64,000 bases of DNA from Lachnospiraceae bacterium GAM79 (GCA_003584705.1 AP018536.1:248001-312000), one strand, 5' to 3'; positions 35,017 through 43,668 are shown, numbered from the stretch's first letter. The notes: a model not told the origin generated them from the sequence alone. Made by a program: numbers and translations.

Positions 35017-36390
35017 ATGATAGGTAAGAAAGGCATCCTGCGTTTTTTCTATAAGGTGATGATGGTCTGCTATAAAAAGCTACATTTGTGGAGAATTCCG
35101 ATACCTGGAAGAGATAAGGTGCAAGCGGATCTGAATCGTATGCACCCGGGAGAAAATCCGCAGGAGTGTGTGACAGACTATTATGTGACAAAGCTGACAC
35201 TTTCTGCAGTCATACTGATCGCTGGGATAATGCTTGCCATTACAATGCATTACAGCAGTCGGGAAAGACATATCCTGCAGAATCAATGGGTGTATCGGGG
35301 ATCTGGGGAAGAGGGCAGTCGGGAATACAGCATCACCGGACAGATGGAGGACGGCGAGAGATATTCTTTCCAGATGGAAGTGATGCCTCGCAAGTATAGC
35401 CAAAGCGAATTGGAGAATTTGTACGAGCAGTTTGGGAGAGAACTGCCTCAGTTGATCCTGGAGAAAAATGATTCTCCCGATGAGATCAGAGAGAATCTGG
35501 ATTTATCGGAAACGTATGAAGGATACCCGTTTCTGGTGAACTGGAAAAGCAATTCTACGGAAGCTGTTGAAGAGAATGGACAGATACATCCCGGGCAGGA
35601 GGATGTGCCTGTATTGTTGAGAGCGGAGATACAATACGGGGAATTTGTCAGAGAGACAACGGTTAAGGTAACAGTTGTAAAAAGGAATGAGACCCCACAG
35701 GAAAGAGAGAAAAGCAAGTTGTCGGAATTACTGCAGCGGGCGCAGGAGGAAGATCCGGAAAGTGAAAAAATCCAGCTGCCCACAGAAATTGAGGGCAGAA
35801 AAATTTCCTGGGAAGAAGATATTCCGGAGACTGGATGGAAGATTCTGGCGGGGGCTCTGTTGTTGGCGGCGGCAGTCTTTTTCTTCCAGGACAAAGACCT
35901 GCATGATCTGGTGGAGAAGAAAAAGCGGGAGGAACGTAGAAGTTATCCGGAAATCCTGCAAAAGCTGACACTGTATCTGGAAGCGGGATTGACGGTCCGG
36001 TCTGCGTTTTGCCGGGTTGCAGAAGATTACGAGAAGGAAAGAAAACGAGGGGGACGTTGCCGGGAAGCTTACGAGGAAATGCTGATAGCAACCCGGGAGA
36101 TACATATGGGAGTGCCGGAAGGGGCAGCATATGAGAACTTTGGGAAAAGGACAGGAGTCAGGGAATATGTCCGTTTAAGCACATTCCTGACGCAAAATCT
36201 GAAAAAGGGCAGTTCTACGCTTTTACAGCAATTAAAGGAAGAGTCTGTCCAGGCGGAAGAACTGCGGATACAGAATGCCAGAAAACTCAGTGAGGAAGCG
36301 GCGACAAAACTGCTCCTGCCTATGGTGATGCTGCTGGTGGTAGTAATGGTAATGATCATGGTGCCTGCATTTTCGAATGCGGGAATATAA
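35017..36390 (+). CDS. tadC: TadC-type pilus assembly protein with long extracytoplasmic insert
   Basis: 457 aa, much longer than the usual 290-320 for TadC. A membrane helix at about 62-82 is followed by some 190 polar residues (83-270), which must lie on the other side of the membrane before the next helix at about 275-295. The T2SSF domain is at 310-440 (YPEILQKLTLYLEAGLTVRS) and the last helix is Met/Val-rich (LLLPMVMLLVVVMVMIMVPAF). The insert is beta-like with Glu and Ser and may contact other pilus parts. Starts 6 bp after tadB. Confidence 0.8.
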   Translation: MIGKKGILRFFYKVMMVCYKKLHLWRIPIPGRDKVQADLNRMHPGENPQECVTDYYVTKLTLSAVILIAGIMLAITMHYSSRERHILQNQWVYRGSGEEGSREYSITGQMEDGERYSFQMEVMPRKYSQSELENLYEQFGRELPQLILEKNDSPDEIRENLDLSETYEGYPFLVNWKSNSTEAVEENGQIHPGQEDVPVLLRAEIQYGEFVRETTVKVTVVKRNETPQEREKSKLSELLQRAQEEDPESEKIQLPTEIEGRKISWEEDIPETGWKILAGALLLAAAVFFFQDKDLHDLVEKKKREERRSYPEILQKLTLYLEAGLTVRSAFCRVAEDYEKERKRGGRCREAYEEMLIATREIHMGVPEGAAYENFGKRTGVREYVRLSTFLTQNLKKGSSTLLQQLKEESVQAEELRIQNARKLSEEAATKLLLPMVMLLVVVMVMIMVPAFSNAGI

Positions 36391-36408
36391 GAAAAGGAAG
36401 GTATGGTT

Positions 36409-36513
36409 ATGGGAAACAACAAATTAAAATCATTTCGACAGTTTCTGACAGAAGAAGACGGAATGGGTACAGTGGAAGTAATACTAATCATTGTGGAAAT
36501 ATTTACCCCATAG
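36409..36513 (+). pseudogene. Truncated Flp-type prepilin, cut by foreign DNA
   Basis: ATG 36409 with AAGGAAGG 7 nt upstream encodes MGNNKLKSFRQFLTEEDG|MGTVE then VILIIV, a proper Flp leader with Glu at +5. After six hydrophobic residues it turns into EIFTP and stops. A Flp pilin should continue for another 12-15 hydrophobic residues plus a tail. From about 36496 onward the DNA is AT-rich and unrelated, so the pilin is broken at the junction of an insertion. Confidence 0.7.
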
Positions 36514-36576
36514 ACTACAGTATACATTATGTGGATATTGTAGAAAAGTGGAAAATATATTACTGTATAGACAGGA

Positions 36577-36888
36577 GTGTGTATGATGTACAATGGAGAT
36601 TGTGAGGTATACATAATTAGATATTTTAATGTATGGTTTTATTTATTTGCTAAAACAGAGACAGATAATTATAAGATTAAAATGCTAGGAGAACATATAA
36701 GTGCTGGTAATTCTATGAAAATGAAAGATATTCATTGGTGGTGTACCAGACATAGCATAAAGTACCAGATGGAATTTGAATACAGAAAAGAGTATCCAAT
36801 TCGAGCTAATATATGGAATTTTTATTCATACTGTAGATTTAAGTTGGCAATGTCTTATCCCAATAGTGGAAGAATGGGCCCAAAATAA
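36577..36888 (+). CDS. Doubtful 103-aa ORF at the left end of the AT-rich island
   Basis: AGGAG lies 6 nt before an ATG-ATG pair, but the product (rich in Trp, Tyr, Lys and Asn, with no hydrophobic helix of full length and no recognisable fold) could be a decayed gene or chance. The region is AT-rich, which makes long chance ORFs less likely. No family recognised. Confidence 0.3.
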   Translation: MCMMYNGDCEVYIIRYFNVWFYLFAKTETDNYKIKMLGEHISAGNSMKMKDIHWWCTRHSIKYQMEFEYRKEYPIRANIWNFYSYCRFKLAMSYPNSGRMGPK

Positions 36889-36986
36889 AACATGAAAGTG
36901 CAGATGGTATAAAAAAGGCAATTTTTTGTCCAAGTTGCTTCCAATATGTGGTATAATTGAAAAAAGTATTGGCAGGAGGGCTAAAG

Positions 36987-38021
36987 ATGGAAATTGTTTT
37001 TCAAACAATAAGAATCATTGATTATGAGAATAATGTTGTTTATGTACGGGATACGCCAGAAACATTTTCTGACTATGTGAGAACATTGATTACTTATATA
37101 AATGATAATTCCTCTATTAGAGAATATCATACACGGTCAGCTAATACAGAAGTAATAAGCTGTATTTTAGATATAGTAAAAAATCAGATAGATGCCAATT
37201 TTGTAACAGATAAAATGGATTTTATAGCTAAAAGACTGTTATTAAAAGAGCAAGAAGCACAAACTTCCGTGGCACATATGAATACAAATGTACAAAAAGG
37301 TAGTTTAATACAAGCTCTTATGTACGATGAAGAGATGGATGAGCATATATATTTGCTGGCTAAGGTGGAACATACCGATTTTGTAGACGATGAAGATTTT
37401 AGCTTTAAATCCGGATTTTCAAAAGATAAAACTAAACTTTGGAAGTCCTGTACTTTTAGAATTGACGATCCCAATGCAACTAATTTTTCAGCAAAAGTAT
37501 ATTCTAATAATATTGCAAAGTATTGGTATGATAATTTTTTAGAATTAGATCAAGTTGTAAGTGACGAAGTAAATACAGATAAAGCATTTCGTGCAATAGA
37601 TAGTACATTAAATAGAAATGTAAAAGGTATTGCACCAAGAGATCACACACTGCTTAGAAATACAATGATTACATATTTTAAGTCTAATGATTATATTGAT
37701 TATGACACTATGATTCAAAGTACATTGGAAAACTATAAACCAACGGAATTGGAACAAGATAAAATGGAAAAAGTATTAGAAAAGATACGGGAATTACCAG
37801 AGAAATACAAATTTGATAAGCAGTTTAACACGGTACCATCAGTTATAAATGCCCGTATTAGAAAGGTTTATGATGTTTGCCACGGTGTACAGTTAAGAAT
37901 AACGGATGCTATAGACGATTTTGATGAAACTATAAAAGCATATAGAGATAATGATGGAAATAGATATATACAAATAAAAACAGATAATGATTTGACATTT
38001 AGAAGATTTTCAAATAAATAA
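36987..38021 (+). CDS. NdpA/YejK-like nucleoid-associated protein, first gene of an AT-rich pair
   Basis: 344 aa, GGAGGG 6 nt before ATG 36987. Cytosolic, no membrane helix. The plan resembles the 37-kDa nucleoid-associated family: a mixed N-terminal half with LLAKVEHTDFVDDEDF, then FRIDDPNATNFSAKVYSNNI, AKYWYDNFLE, and a helical C-terminal half. The likeness is moderate and from memory. Codon use is far more AT-rich than in the tad genes upstream. The second gene follows 18 bp later, giving a compact two-gene operon inside an insertion; a role in phage or plasmid defence is inference. Confidence 0.55.
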   Translation: MEIVFQTIRIIDYENNVVYVRDTPETFSDYVRTLITYINDNSSIREYHTRSANTEVISCILDIVKNQIDANFVTDKMDFIAKRLLLKEQEAQTSVAHMNTNVQKGSLIQALMYDEEMDEHIYLLAKVEHTDFVDDEDFSFKSGFSKDKTKLWKSCTFRIDDPNATNFSAKVYSNNIAKYWYDNFLELDQVVSDEVNTDKAFRAIDSTLNRNVKGIAPRDHTLLRNTMITYFKSNDYIDYDTMIQSTLENYKPTELEQDKMEKVLEKIRELPEKYKFDKQFNTVPSVINARIRKVYDVCHGVQLRITDAIDDFDETIKAYRDNDGNRYIQIKTDNDLTFRRFSNK

Positions 38022-38039
38022 AACAAGAGGAGGGGGATT

Positions 38040-39536
38040 ATGCTTACAGAGTTGATTCAGGCAGCAACAATAATAGATAGTGTCGTTTCAGAAAGAATGA
38101 AAGTATATGAAGCCTCCTTTAAATTTGAGGTTAAAAATGCTCCAGAGTATGGGTATTTTTTGGATATCATAAATTCCGTTTCACAAAGAGATAAAATAAA
38201 AATAGTTTTGCAAGATGAAACAGAACAGGTTTATGATTTTTCATTAGGTAATGAAGAGGATTATAAGGGGTTTATTAACGACACATTAGAAGATGAAATC
38301 ATAAATGTTAAAGTAAAGATTGATAAGGAAGTGGTTAATAATCATTTTTCTATTTATGCATTTGATGAATTTGTTAAAGATATACTTTCTTTGTCTTTAG
38401 AAGAGGTTATGATTGCATTCTCTAATTTATTAAAACAGTCATCAAATTATTTAGTGTTTGACGTATATAGTCCCGTTGCAATGTTTGCAACTAAAACTAT
38501 GTTTTTTGTACCCAATGGAAATGGTATGGTAAATACTGAATTTAACAGAAAAAGAAGAATGGAGGAGTGCAGGGAGGTTTCATACTTTTATAATTTTGAC
38601 ATTTTTGAGGTGCTGCCGGATGATTTTAAAATTACGATTGATTACGAAAACAACCCATTAAGAGAAGTATTTCAAAAAATTATGGTTTTATTATCTATCA
38701 GTTTTATTGCAACATCATCCACAATAAGTAATAGTCAACTTAAAGGTATAATAAATGGTCAACGTACAATGGAATATTGTTGTAATATAAGTGAGCTACC
38801 AGATAACAAGATCTTGTACAGTATTTACAATTGGATTTATACAGATGGGAATCCAATTGATAAAGCAATCATTGTTAGAAACGTAATTAGTTTGCATTGT
38901 AAGTACGTTTCCATAACGGAAATCGATGAAAAAGTTATGGCTTCAATACAGTCTAATTATAACCTTTATTTAAAAGAAAATGTAAAGGCGTATTTAGAAC
39001 TAAAGAATAAAGTTGCGGAATTTATAAGCGATACCGTTTCAAGAACAGGAGAATATGCGACTGGATTATTAGATAAATTTAAGTCAAATATCATTGCTAT
39101 ATTTGGATTTTTGTTTACTGTGATTTTGGCTAATATAGTGTCAAATCAGCCATTAGATAATCTTTTTACAAAAGAAATTACTATTATAGTAGAATGTGTT
39201 TTACTGGGTTCTTTTGTATATTTAATAATATGTTACTGTCAATCACGTTATGAAATCAAAAAAGTATGGGACAGTTATGAACAACTTAAACTTAATTACA
39301 AAGACATATTAACAGATGAAGATTTATCAGAAATATTTGGTAATGATGAAATGTTAGAAAAAATGAAAAGCTCAATTCGTAAATCCGAAAAAATATATTT
39401 AAGTCTATGGATTATATTTTTGCTCGGATCAATTATTGTAGTTGAGAGTTTAAGTGTTTGTCCAGTATATCCTAATATATTAAAAACTTTGGAGTATATA
39501 TCAGAGTTGGCATTAAGATTTTCAATAAAAAAATAA
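38040..39536 (+). CDS. Three-pass membrane protein, second gene of the AT-rich pair
   Basis: 498 aa with AGGAGGGGG before the ATG. About 345 soluble residues, apparently mixed alpha/beta, are followed by a helical linker and membrane helices at about 350-370, 378-400 and 452-472, with a charged cytoplasmic loop between the last two. No family recognised. The build (long cytosolic sensor-like domain, membrane effector-like end) together with the paired NdpA-like gene recalls abortive-infection systems with membrane effectors, but no toxic activity can be read from sequence. A terminator hairpin follows 12 bp later. Confidence 0.6.
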   Translation: MLTELIQAATIIDSVVSERMKVYEASFKFEVKNAPEYGYFLDIINSVSQRDKIKIVLQDETEQVYDFSLGNEEDYKGFINDTLEDEIINVKVKIDKEVVNNHFSIYAFDEFVKDILSLSLEEVMIAFSNLLKQSSNYLVFDVYSPVAMFATKTMFFVPNGNGMVNTEFNRKRRMEECREVSYFYNFDIFEVLPDDFKITIDYENNPLREVFQKIMVLLSISFIATSSTISNSQLKGIINGQRTMEYCCNISELPDNKILYSIYNWIYTDGNPIDKAIIVRNVISLHCKYVSITEIDEKVMASIQSNYNLYLKENVKAYLELKNKVAEFISDTVSRTGEYATGLLDKFKSNIIAIFGFLFTVILANIVSNQPLDNLFTKEITIIVECVLLGSFVYLIICYCQSRYEIKKVWDSYEQLKLNYKDILTDEDLSEIFGNDEMLEKMKSSIRKSEKIYLSLWIIFLLGSIIVVESLSVCPVYPNILKTLEYISELALRFSIKK

Positions 39537-39547
39537 TTATTATATAA

Positions 39548-39581
39548 AATGGAGGCAAAATTAATGTTTTTTGCCTCCATT
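39548..39581 (+). repeat. Left copy of 34-bp target duplication, itself a terminator hairpin
   Basis: The 34 bases directly before the insertion sequence recur exactly at 41155-41188. Each copy is a hairpin (AATGGAGGCAAAA pairing with TTTTGCCTCCATT, loop of about 8) ending in T-rich sequence. This copy terminates the two-gene operon. Confidence 0.85.
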
Positions 39582-41044
39582 CAGACTGTAGACAAAATGG
39601 TTTCAGGGGCTATACCCTGAAACCATTTTGCTGTAATATCTCTAATTATGAAAACCATCTTTCTATAAAATAATGTATTAAGGGAGTTGTATTTCGCTCC
39701 CCATTTTTTCCGCCATTTCCATATCGCCATTTTCTTTAAATTCATGCACGCAAACAGGAGGTTTAGCTCCATTTTTATCTTGGCTATCCCTCGGTATTGC
39801 GTATAACGCATTCCATGCTTTTCTTTTGCATCGGCAAAGACTCGTTCAATTGTCTGCTTTCTCTGCTGATAGATTTCTTTTATTCCTTTGGTGTGACGGA
39901 TCTCTTCTACCTGCTCCATATAGTTTTCCCAGACATGCCTTGTAATTACTTTTACATGATCTTTGCTTCCGGTACACTGACTTTGATATGGGCAGTCTTT
40001 ACATTTCTTGCCGTCACTTTTGTATTCACGGTATCCCTCTCGATTTGTTGTTCGATAAGTCAATACCTGATGATTTGGGCATAAGTAGCAATCATAATAT
40101 TCATCATAAACATACTCATATTTCTTAAAAAACCCTTTTTTGGTCATTGGACGTTTGTAAGGCATGACCGGTATTTTCTTATCCTCGATTAACTGTCTGG
40201 CAATGGCTGGTATCTTATATCCGGCATCCAGTACGTAATAGGTTGCACCTTCAATTATCTTCATCCGTTTATAGAGTTCCCAGAAAGAGGTACTGTCATG
40301 AACATTTCCAGCAGTGACTGTGAAGTCCAGAATATAATTATTTTTGTCACAACAGGTATTGGCAGAATACGCAAACACCTGCTTATGCTCTCCTTTATGA
40401 AACCAACCGCTGTCTGGGTCGGTCGTACTGACTTTTCTTTTTCCTTCTTCTGGAAGTACTTCTTTTTCCTTGTGTGGCTTTTTACCGTGAGCTTCCCGAT
40501 CTTTTTTGATTTCTTCCTGCAACTCTTTTTCGTAATGTCGTGCCTCCTTCAAAAAGACCTGCTCTTCGTATTTATGGGAATTAGCATTTGCCTTGATGTG
40601 GGTTCCATCAATAAATACTTGTTCCATATCTAAAAATCCGCAGGCGTCGACTTCCGCAAGTACGCGGACAAATATTTTCTCGAATAATCCAGTTCCTTCA
40701 AAACGTCTGGAATAGTTCTTTCCGTAAGTAGAAAAGTGAGGAATCGATTCGTACATTCCATAACCCAGAAACCAGCGATAAGCAATATTTACTTCAATTT
40801 CCCGGATTGCCTGACGCATGGAAGGGATGCCAAAAATGTACTGCAGCATTGCGATTTTTACCAGGACAACGGGATCAATACTTTCACGGCCAAAGTCACT
40901 ATATAACTCTTTTACTTCATCATAGATGAAACTAAAATCCATTGCATCCTCTATCTTACGAACAAGATGATTTTTAGGAACTAGTTCCTCTAAACTGACG
41001 ATTTCCATTTGAGAACGCTCGGAATAATCCTTTTTCCCCATCAT
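39581..41044 (-). CDS. IS1182-type DDE transposase
   Basis: 487 aa. N-terminal DUF772-like domain (LVRKIEDAMDFSFIYDEV, FGIPSMRQAIREIEVN) and DDE residues in FIDGTHIKANANSHK, YYVLDAGYKIP and the C-terminal ERVFADAKEKHGMRYTQYRG; a Cys-rich CKDCPYQSQC segment lies between. The TGA stop is completed only by the T of the flanking target DNA, so the element relies on its target for the stop codon. AT-rich leader behind 41044 contains the promoter region. Confidence 0.93.
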   Translation of the reverse strand: MMGKKDYSERSQMEIVSLEELVPKNHLVRKIEDAMDFSFIYDEVKELYSDFGRESIDPVVLVKIAMLQYIFGIPSMRQAIREIEVNIAYRWFLGYGMYESIPHFSTYGKNYSRRFEGTGLFEKIFVRVLAEVDACGFLDMEQVFIDGTHIKANANSHKYEEQVFLKEARHYEKELQEEIKKDREAHGKKPHKEKEVLPEEGKRKVSTTDPDSGWFHKGEHKQVFAYSANTCCDKNNYILDFTVTAGNVHDSTSFWELYKRMKIIEGATYYVLDAGYKIPAIARQLIEDKKIPVMPYKRPMTKKGFFKKYEYVYDEYYDCYLCPNHQVLTYRTTNREGYREYKSDGKKCKDCPYQSQCTGSKDHVKVITRHVWENYMEQVEEIRHTKGIKEIYQQRKQTIERVFADAKEKHGMRYTQYRGIAKIKMELNLLFACMNLKKMAIWKWRKKWGAKYNSLNTLFYRKMVFIIRDITAKWFQGIAPETILSTV

Positions 41045-41154
41045 TGCCTGGCACCTGCCTTTTCTTTTGTAATTAATTTAATTATACCATTTAATATATG
41101 CAGAGAAAAGAAAAAGACAACCGCCCCCTTAGGAGGCTAGTTGTCTACAGCCTG
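39582..41154 (-). mobile_element. IS1182-family insertion sequence, complete
   Basis: 1573 bp. Ends are imperfect inverted repeats: left CAGACTGTAGACAA, right (complement) CAGGCTGTAGACAA, 13 of 14 matching. It carries one intact transposase on the minus strand and is flanked by perfect 34-bp direct repeats, so it looks recent and possibly active. Long target duplications are known for this family. Confidence 0.88.
39594..39629 (+). repeat. 15-bp perfect hairpin inside the IS end
   Basis: AAAATGGTTTCAGGG (39594-39608) pairs perfectly with 39615-39629 across a 6-nt loop. It lies in the last codons of the transposase, 12 nt from the IS end. It may block transcription entering from outside or be a transposase recognition structure. 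Confidence 0.7.
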
Positions 41155-41188
41155 AATGGAGGCAAAATTAATGTTTTTTGCCTCCATT
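41155..41188 (+). repeat. Right copy of the 34-bp target duplication
   Basis: Identical to 39548-39581, followed by TTTTAAG. Restores a complete terminator on the right side of the insertion sequence. Confidence 0.85.
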
Positions 41189-41213
41189 TTTTAAGAACTA
41201 TTAAGTTAAAAGT

Positions 41214-41258
41214 AAAAGGCAATCATGCTTTATTTATCAAAGTGTGATTGTCTTTTTT
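41214..41258 (+). terminator. Hairpin terminator before the conjugative-element backbone
   Basis: AAAAGGCAATCA (41214-41225) pairs with TGATTGTCTTTT (41245-41256) with one mismatch, then T-rich. It insulates the genes to the right. Confidence 0.7.
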
Positions 41259-41299
41259 GTGCTTAAAAACGGATGAAAATGTAAAGGAGGAAGAATACA

Positions 41300-41950
41300 A
41301 TGATTCGATTTATGAGTGATACACGTTATGCTGGGCTGGAAAAGGAAATGCAGCATATACCAGGATTTTGTCCAAGAAGGAGCGGAATGGTTATCAGTCA
41401 CCTTTCTGATTGTTTGGAGAATCAGAGAAGCCCATGTGAACGCCTTGTTACCGATTATGTCCCGTTTTATGAGCTTCTGGAGGTGTTGGCAGAGGAAGTG
41501 GCTGTCAGCACCTTTGTAAGCCGCGTGTGCCGTCTGACAGGGAGAGGAAACCCGCGATTTTTTGAAAATGGTCATAGAGAACGGTTTTTGGCTATGGGAG
41601 AGAAGTGTAGCAGAGCCATTGGAGAAGCAGCGACCTGTTCGGCAGTCTATCTTCTTTCCGCAGATCGATTTTTGTGTAGCAGAGCTTTAGCGGCAATTGA
41701 CCAGGAGGAAATTCATTTTTCCAAAATCCATATCCATGGCGTCGATTTAGATGGCTATGTTTTGTTTCATATGGCAAGGGATCTATATCAGGGAAGTAGG
41801 CATGTCCGTTTATCAGAACTTACAGATCCAGAGCTGGTCAGTGATAGAATATTTGAATGGATTATGACGGCCTGTGTGATTCGTAGGCATGGAATCAGAG
41901 TTTTACGAGAGGAGGAAAGAAGGATTGACAGGAGCAGAATTGGACAGTAG
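41300..41950 (+). CDS. Unknown protein, first gene of the conjugative-element backbone
   Basis: 216 aa with AAAGGAGGAAG before the ATG. Soluble, rich in Arg, Glu and Cys (FCPRRSG, CSRAIGEAATCSAVYLL). No family recognised. The next gene starts within its end. GC content returns here to that of the chromosome, marking the change from the AT-rich island. Confidence 0.6.
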   Translation: MIRFMSDTRYAGLEKEMQHIPGFCPRRSGMVISHLSDCLENQRSPCERLVTDYVPFYELLEVLAEEVAVSTFVSRVCRLTGRGNPRFFENGHRERFLAMGEKCSRAIGEAATCSAVYLLSADRFLCSRALAAIDQEEIHFSKIHIHGVDLDGYVLFHMARDLYQGSRHVRLSELTDPELVSDRIFEWIMTACVIRRHGIRVLREEERRIDRSRIGQ

Positions 41951-42488
41951 CAGTGAAAAAACAACGGAGCGTTCTGTGCTTCGGCTTTTTAGCCCTTTGA
42001 CAGCTATCATGTATGCAAAGGATGACTGGGGAGAGTTGGAGGAATGCAGTGAGGAGTTATTTCCATCTGAGTTGTGCAGCTATGAGACGGAAATTCTGGA
42101 ACAGATTGCAAAGGAGTACCTTCTGGAAGAAGGAGACAGAGGACTGGCGGTCTACTTGGATATTCCAGAATTAGAAGAAAAGATTTATAGTATGAAGCCT
42201 ACCGTGGAAGTCTGGCATGGGGAGTTATGGGGAGTTCTGGAAGTAGAAAGTCATAATCAGCTTTCTGAAAGAGAGATTGAAGCAGTAAAAGAGTACTGGG
42301 AAGGCCAGGAAAGTGATGGGTGGGGAGAGGGCTTTGAACAGCGGGGAATCAAAATTCCAGAAGGGGAACTGTATGTTAGCTTTTGGAACAGTGGAGATGA
42401 ATTCTTTCTGACCACAGAGGAAGGATTGAAAGGAGAAGAGCAGGAACCCGACATTCAGAAAGGAGGGATTTTTTTTGAAGCATTATGA
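41925..42488 (+). CDS. Acidic protein of unknown function
   Basis: 187 aa from a TTG at 41925 with GAGGAGG 8 nt upstream; an ATG 36 bases earlier lacks a site. Strongly acidic (about 25% Glu plus Asp), with LFSPLTAIMYAKDDWGEL near the start and a C-terminal YVSFWNSGDEFFLTTEEGL. Overlaps the previous gene by 26 bp. DNA-mimic antirestriction proteins are similarly acidic, but no such homology was recognised, so function is left open. Confidence 0.55.
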   Translation: MTGAELDSSSEKTTERSVLRLFSPLTAIMYAKDDWGELEECSEELFPSELCSYETEILEQIAKEYLLEEGDRGLAVYLDIPELEEKIYSMKPTVEVWHGELWGVLEVESHNQLSEREIEAVKEYWEGQESDGWGEGFEQRGIKIPEGELYVSFWNSGDEFFLTTEEGLKGEEQEPDIQKGGIFFEAL

Positions 42489-42612
42489 TAGAGAATTTTA
42501 TATCTTTCGATAGTTTAGTAACATGGAAGGAGAGCTGTATTTTTTGAATAGTATGAAGGAAGGTACTCGTCTGACTGTTTATAAGATGGAAAACGGTATG
42601 AATAAGGTGTAG
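42475..42612 (+). pseudogene. Small ORF interrupted by an in-frame amber codon
   Basis: A TTG at 42475 with AAAGGAGGG upstream reads MKHYDREFYIFR, stops at TAG (42511-42513), and the same frame continues as FSN-MEGELYFLNSMKEGTRLTV to a second TAG at 42610. Either a 45-codon protein broken by one point mutation or a 12-aa leader followed by a 29-aa peptide (ATG 42523). It overlaps the end of the preceding gene. Confidence 0.4.
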
Positions 42613-42625
42613 AGGAGAATAGAAA

Positions 42626-43618
42626 ATGACCTATGAGGAGTTTTTACAGTTAACAGAAAAGAATTTAAAACGATTTTTTCCGGAATCTTTTCAGGAGAGA
42701 AAAGTGGAAATCAGAGAGGTTTTAAAAAATAACAATATCAAATTACAGGGAGTATATCTGTCAGGTAGCCCAAGCTACACATCCGTTCCACTTTTATATC
42801 TGGAATCCTATTATCAGGAGCTTGAGAACGGAAAGAAGCTTGAAGATGTGTGGCAGAACATCGCTCGGGATTATCAGAAGTGTCAGGAAACGGCAATAAC
42901 CATAGATGGCATTTCCAGTAAAGAATGGGATTATGAAACCATAAAGAAGGGGTTGACCGTCTATGTCCGAAATGCACAGGAAAATGTTGATTTTCTTGCA
43001 GATTGTCCTCATGAAATACGTGAGGATCTGGCACTGGTTTATGGATTTCATGTGTTGGTGGACGGAGAAAAGGACGGAAGTGCCATTATCAATTATGACA
43101 GGCTGAAGTGGCTGGGAGTCAGCGAGGAGCAATTAAAGCAGGATGCCTGGGAAAACATGAAGCAGAGCAATCCTCCTTGTTTTTTGGATTTACAGGATAT
43201 GCTGGCAAAAATGTATTTTGACGAACCGGGAGATGTCAAGGCCGGTAGTTTGGAACATTTAGAGGATGTGGATCCCAATGCAATGATGTATGTTCTGACG
43301 AATTCAAATCAGGTTAATGGGGCGGTTTATATGTGTGATGAAGAAGTAATGTCTCTTATTGCAGAAAAGCTGGGATCAGATTTAATCGTGATTCCGTCAT
43401 CGATTCATGAAACGATTATTCTAAAAGAAACAGAGAATATGAGCGTAAGAGAATTGAATGCGATGGTAGAGGCAGTAAATGCGGAAGCCGTGAATCCACA
43501 GGAAAGGCTGGGGAATTTTGTTTACCGATTTGATAGGGAGGCCCAAAGACTGGAAAAAGCAGTAGAACAGGCAGAGGAGCTGGATTTTGAACCTGGGATG
43601 TCACCGGTATTTGCGTAG
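42626..43618 (+). CDS. DUF5688 family protein
   Basis: 330 aa. TYEEFLQLTEKNLKRFFP at the start, LLYLESYYQELENGKKLEDV near residue 57 and LTNSNQVNGAVYMCDEE near residue 225 with VIPSSIHETIIL match DUF5688, a family common on Firmicute conjugative elements and of unknown role. Cytoplasmic. RBS GAGGAGA before the ATG. Confidence 0.8.
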   Translation: MTYEEFLQLTEKNLKRFFPESFQERKVEIREVLKNNNIKLQGVYLSGSPSYTSVPLLYLESYYQELENGKKLEDVWQNIARDYQKCQETAITIDGISSKEWDYETIKKGLTVYVRNAQENVDFLADCPHEIREDLALVYGFHVLVDGEKDGSAIINYDRLKWLGVSEEQLKQDAWENMKQSNPPCFLDLQDMLAKMYFDEPGDVKAGSLEHLEDVDPNAMMYVLTNSNQVNGAVYMCDEEVMSLIAEKLGSDLIVIPSSIHETIILKETENMSVRELNAMVEAVNAEAVNPQERLGNFVYRFDREAQRLEKAVEQAEELDFEPGMSPVFA

Positions 43619-43668
43619 GACTCAGTTATATGTTTCATGAGTATTGTGGATGTTAGGAGGGATGCAGA

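Noticed and set aside
36498-36576. Left attachment site or integrase of the conjugative element
   Set aside because: The junction with the pilin gene is clear, but no integrase gene or recognisable core repeat is visible in the window, so no att site can be assigned.
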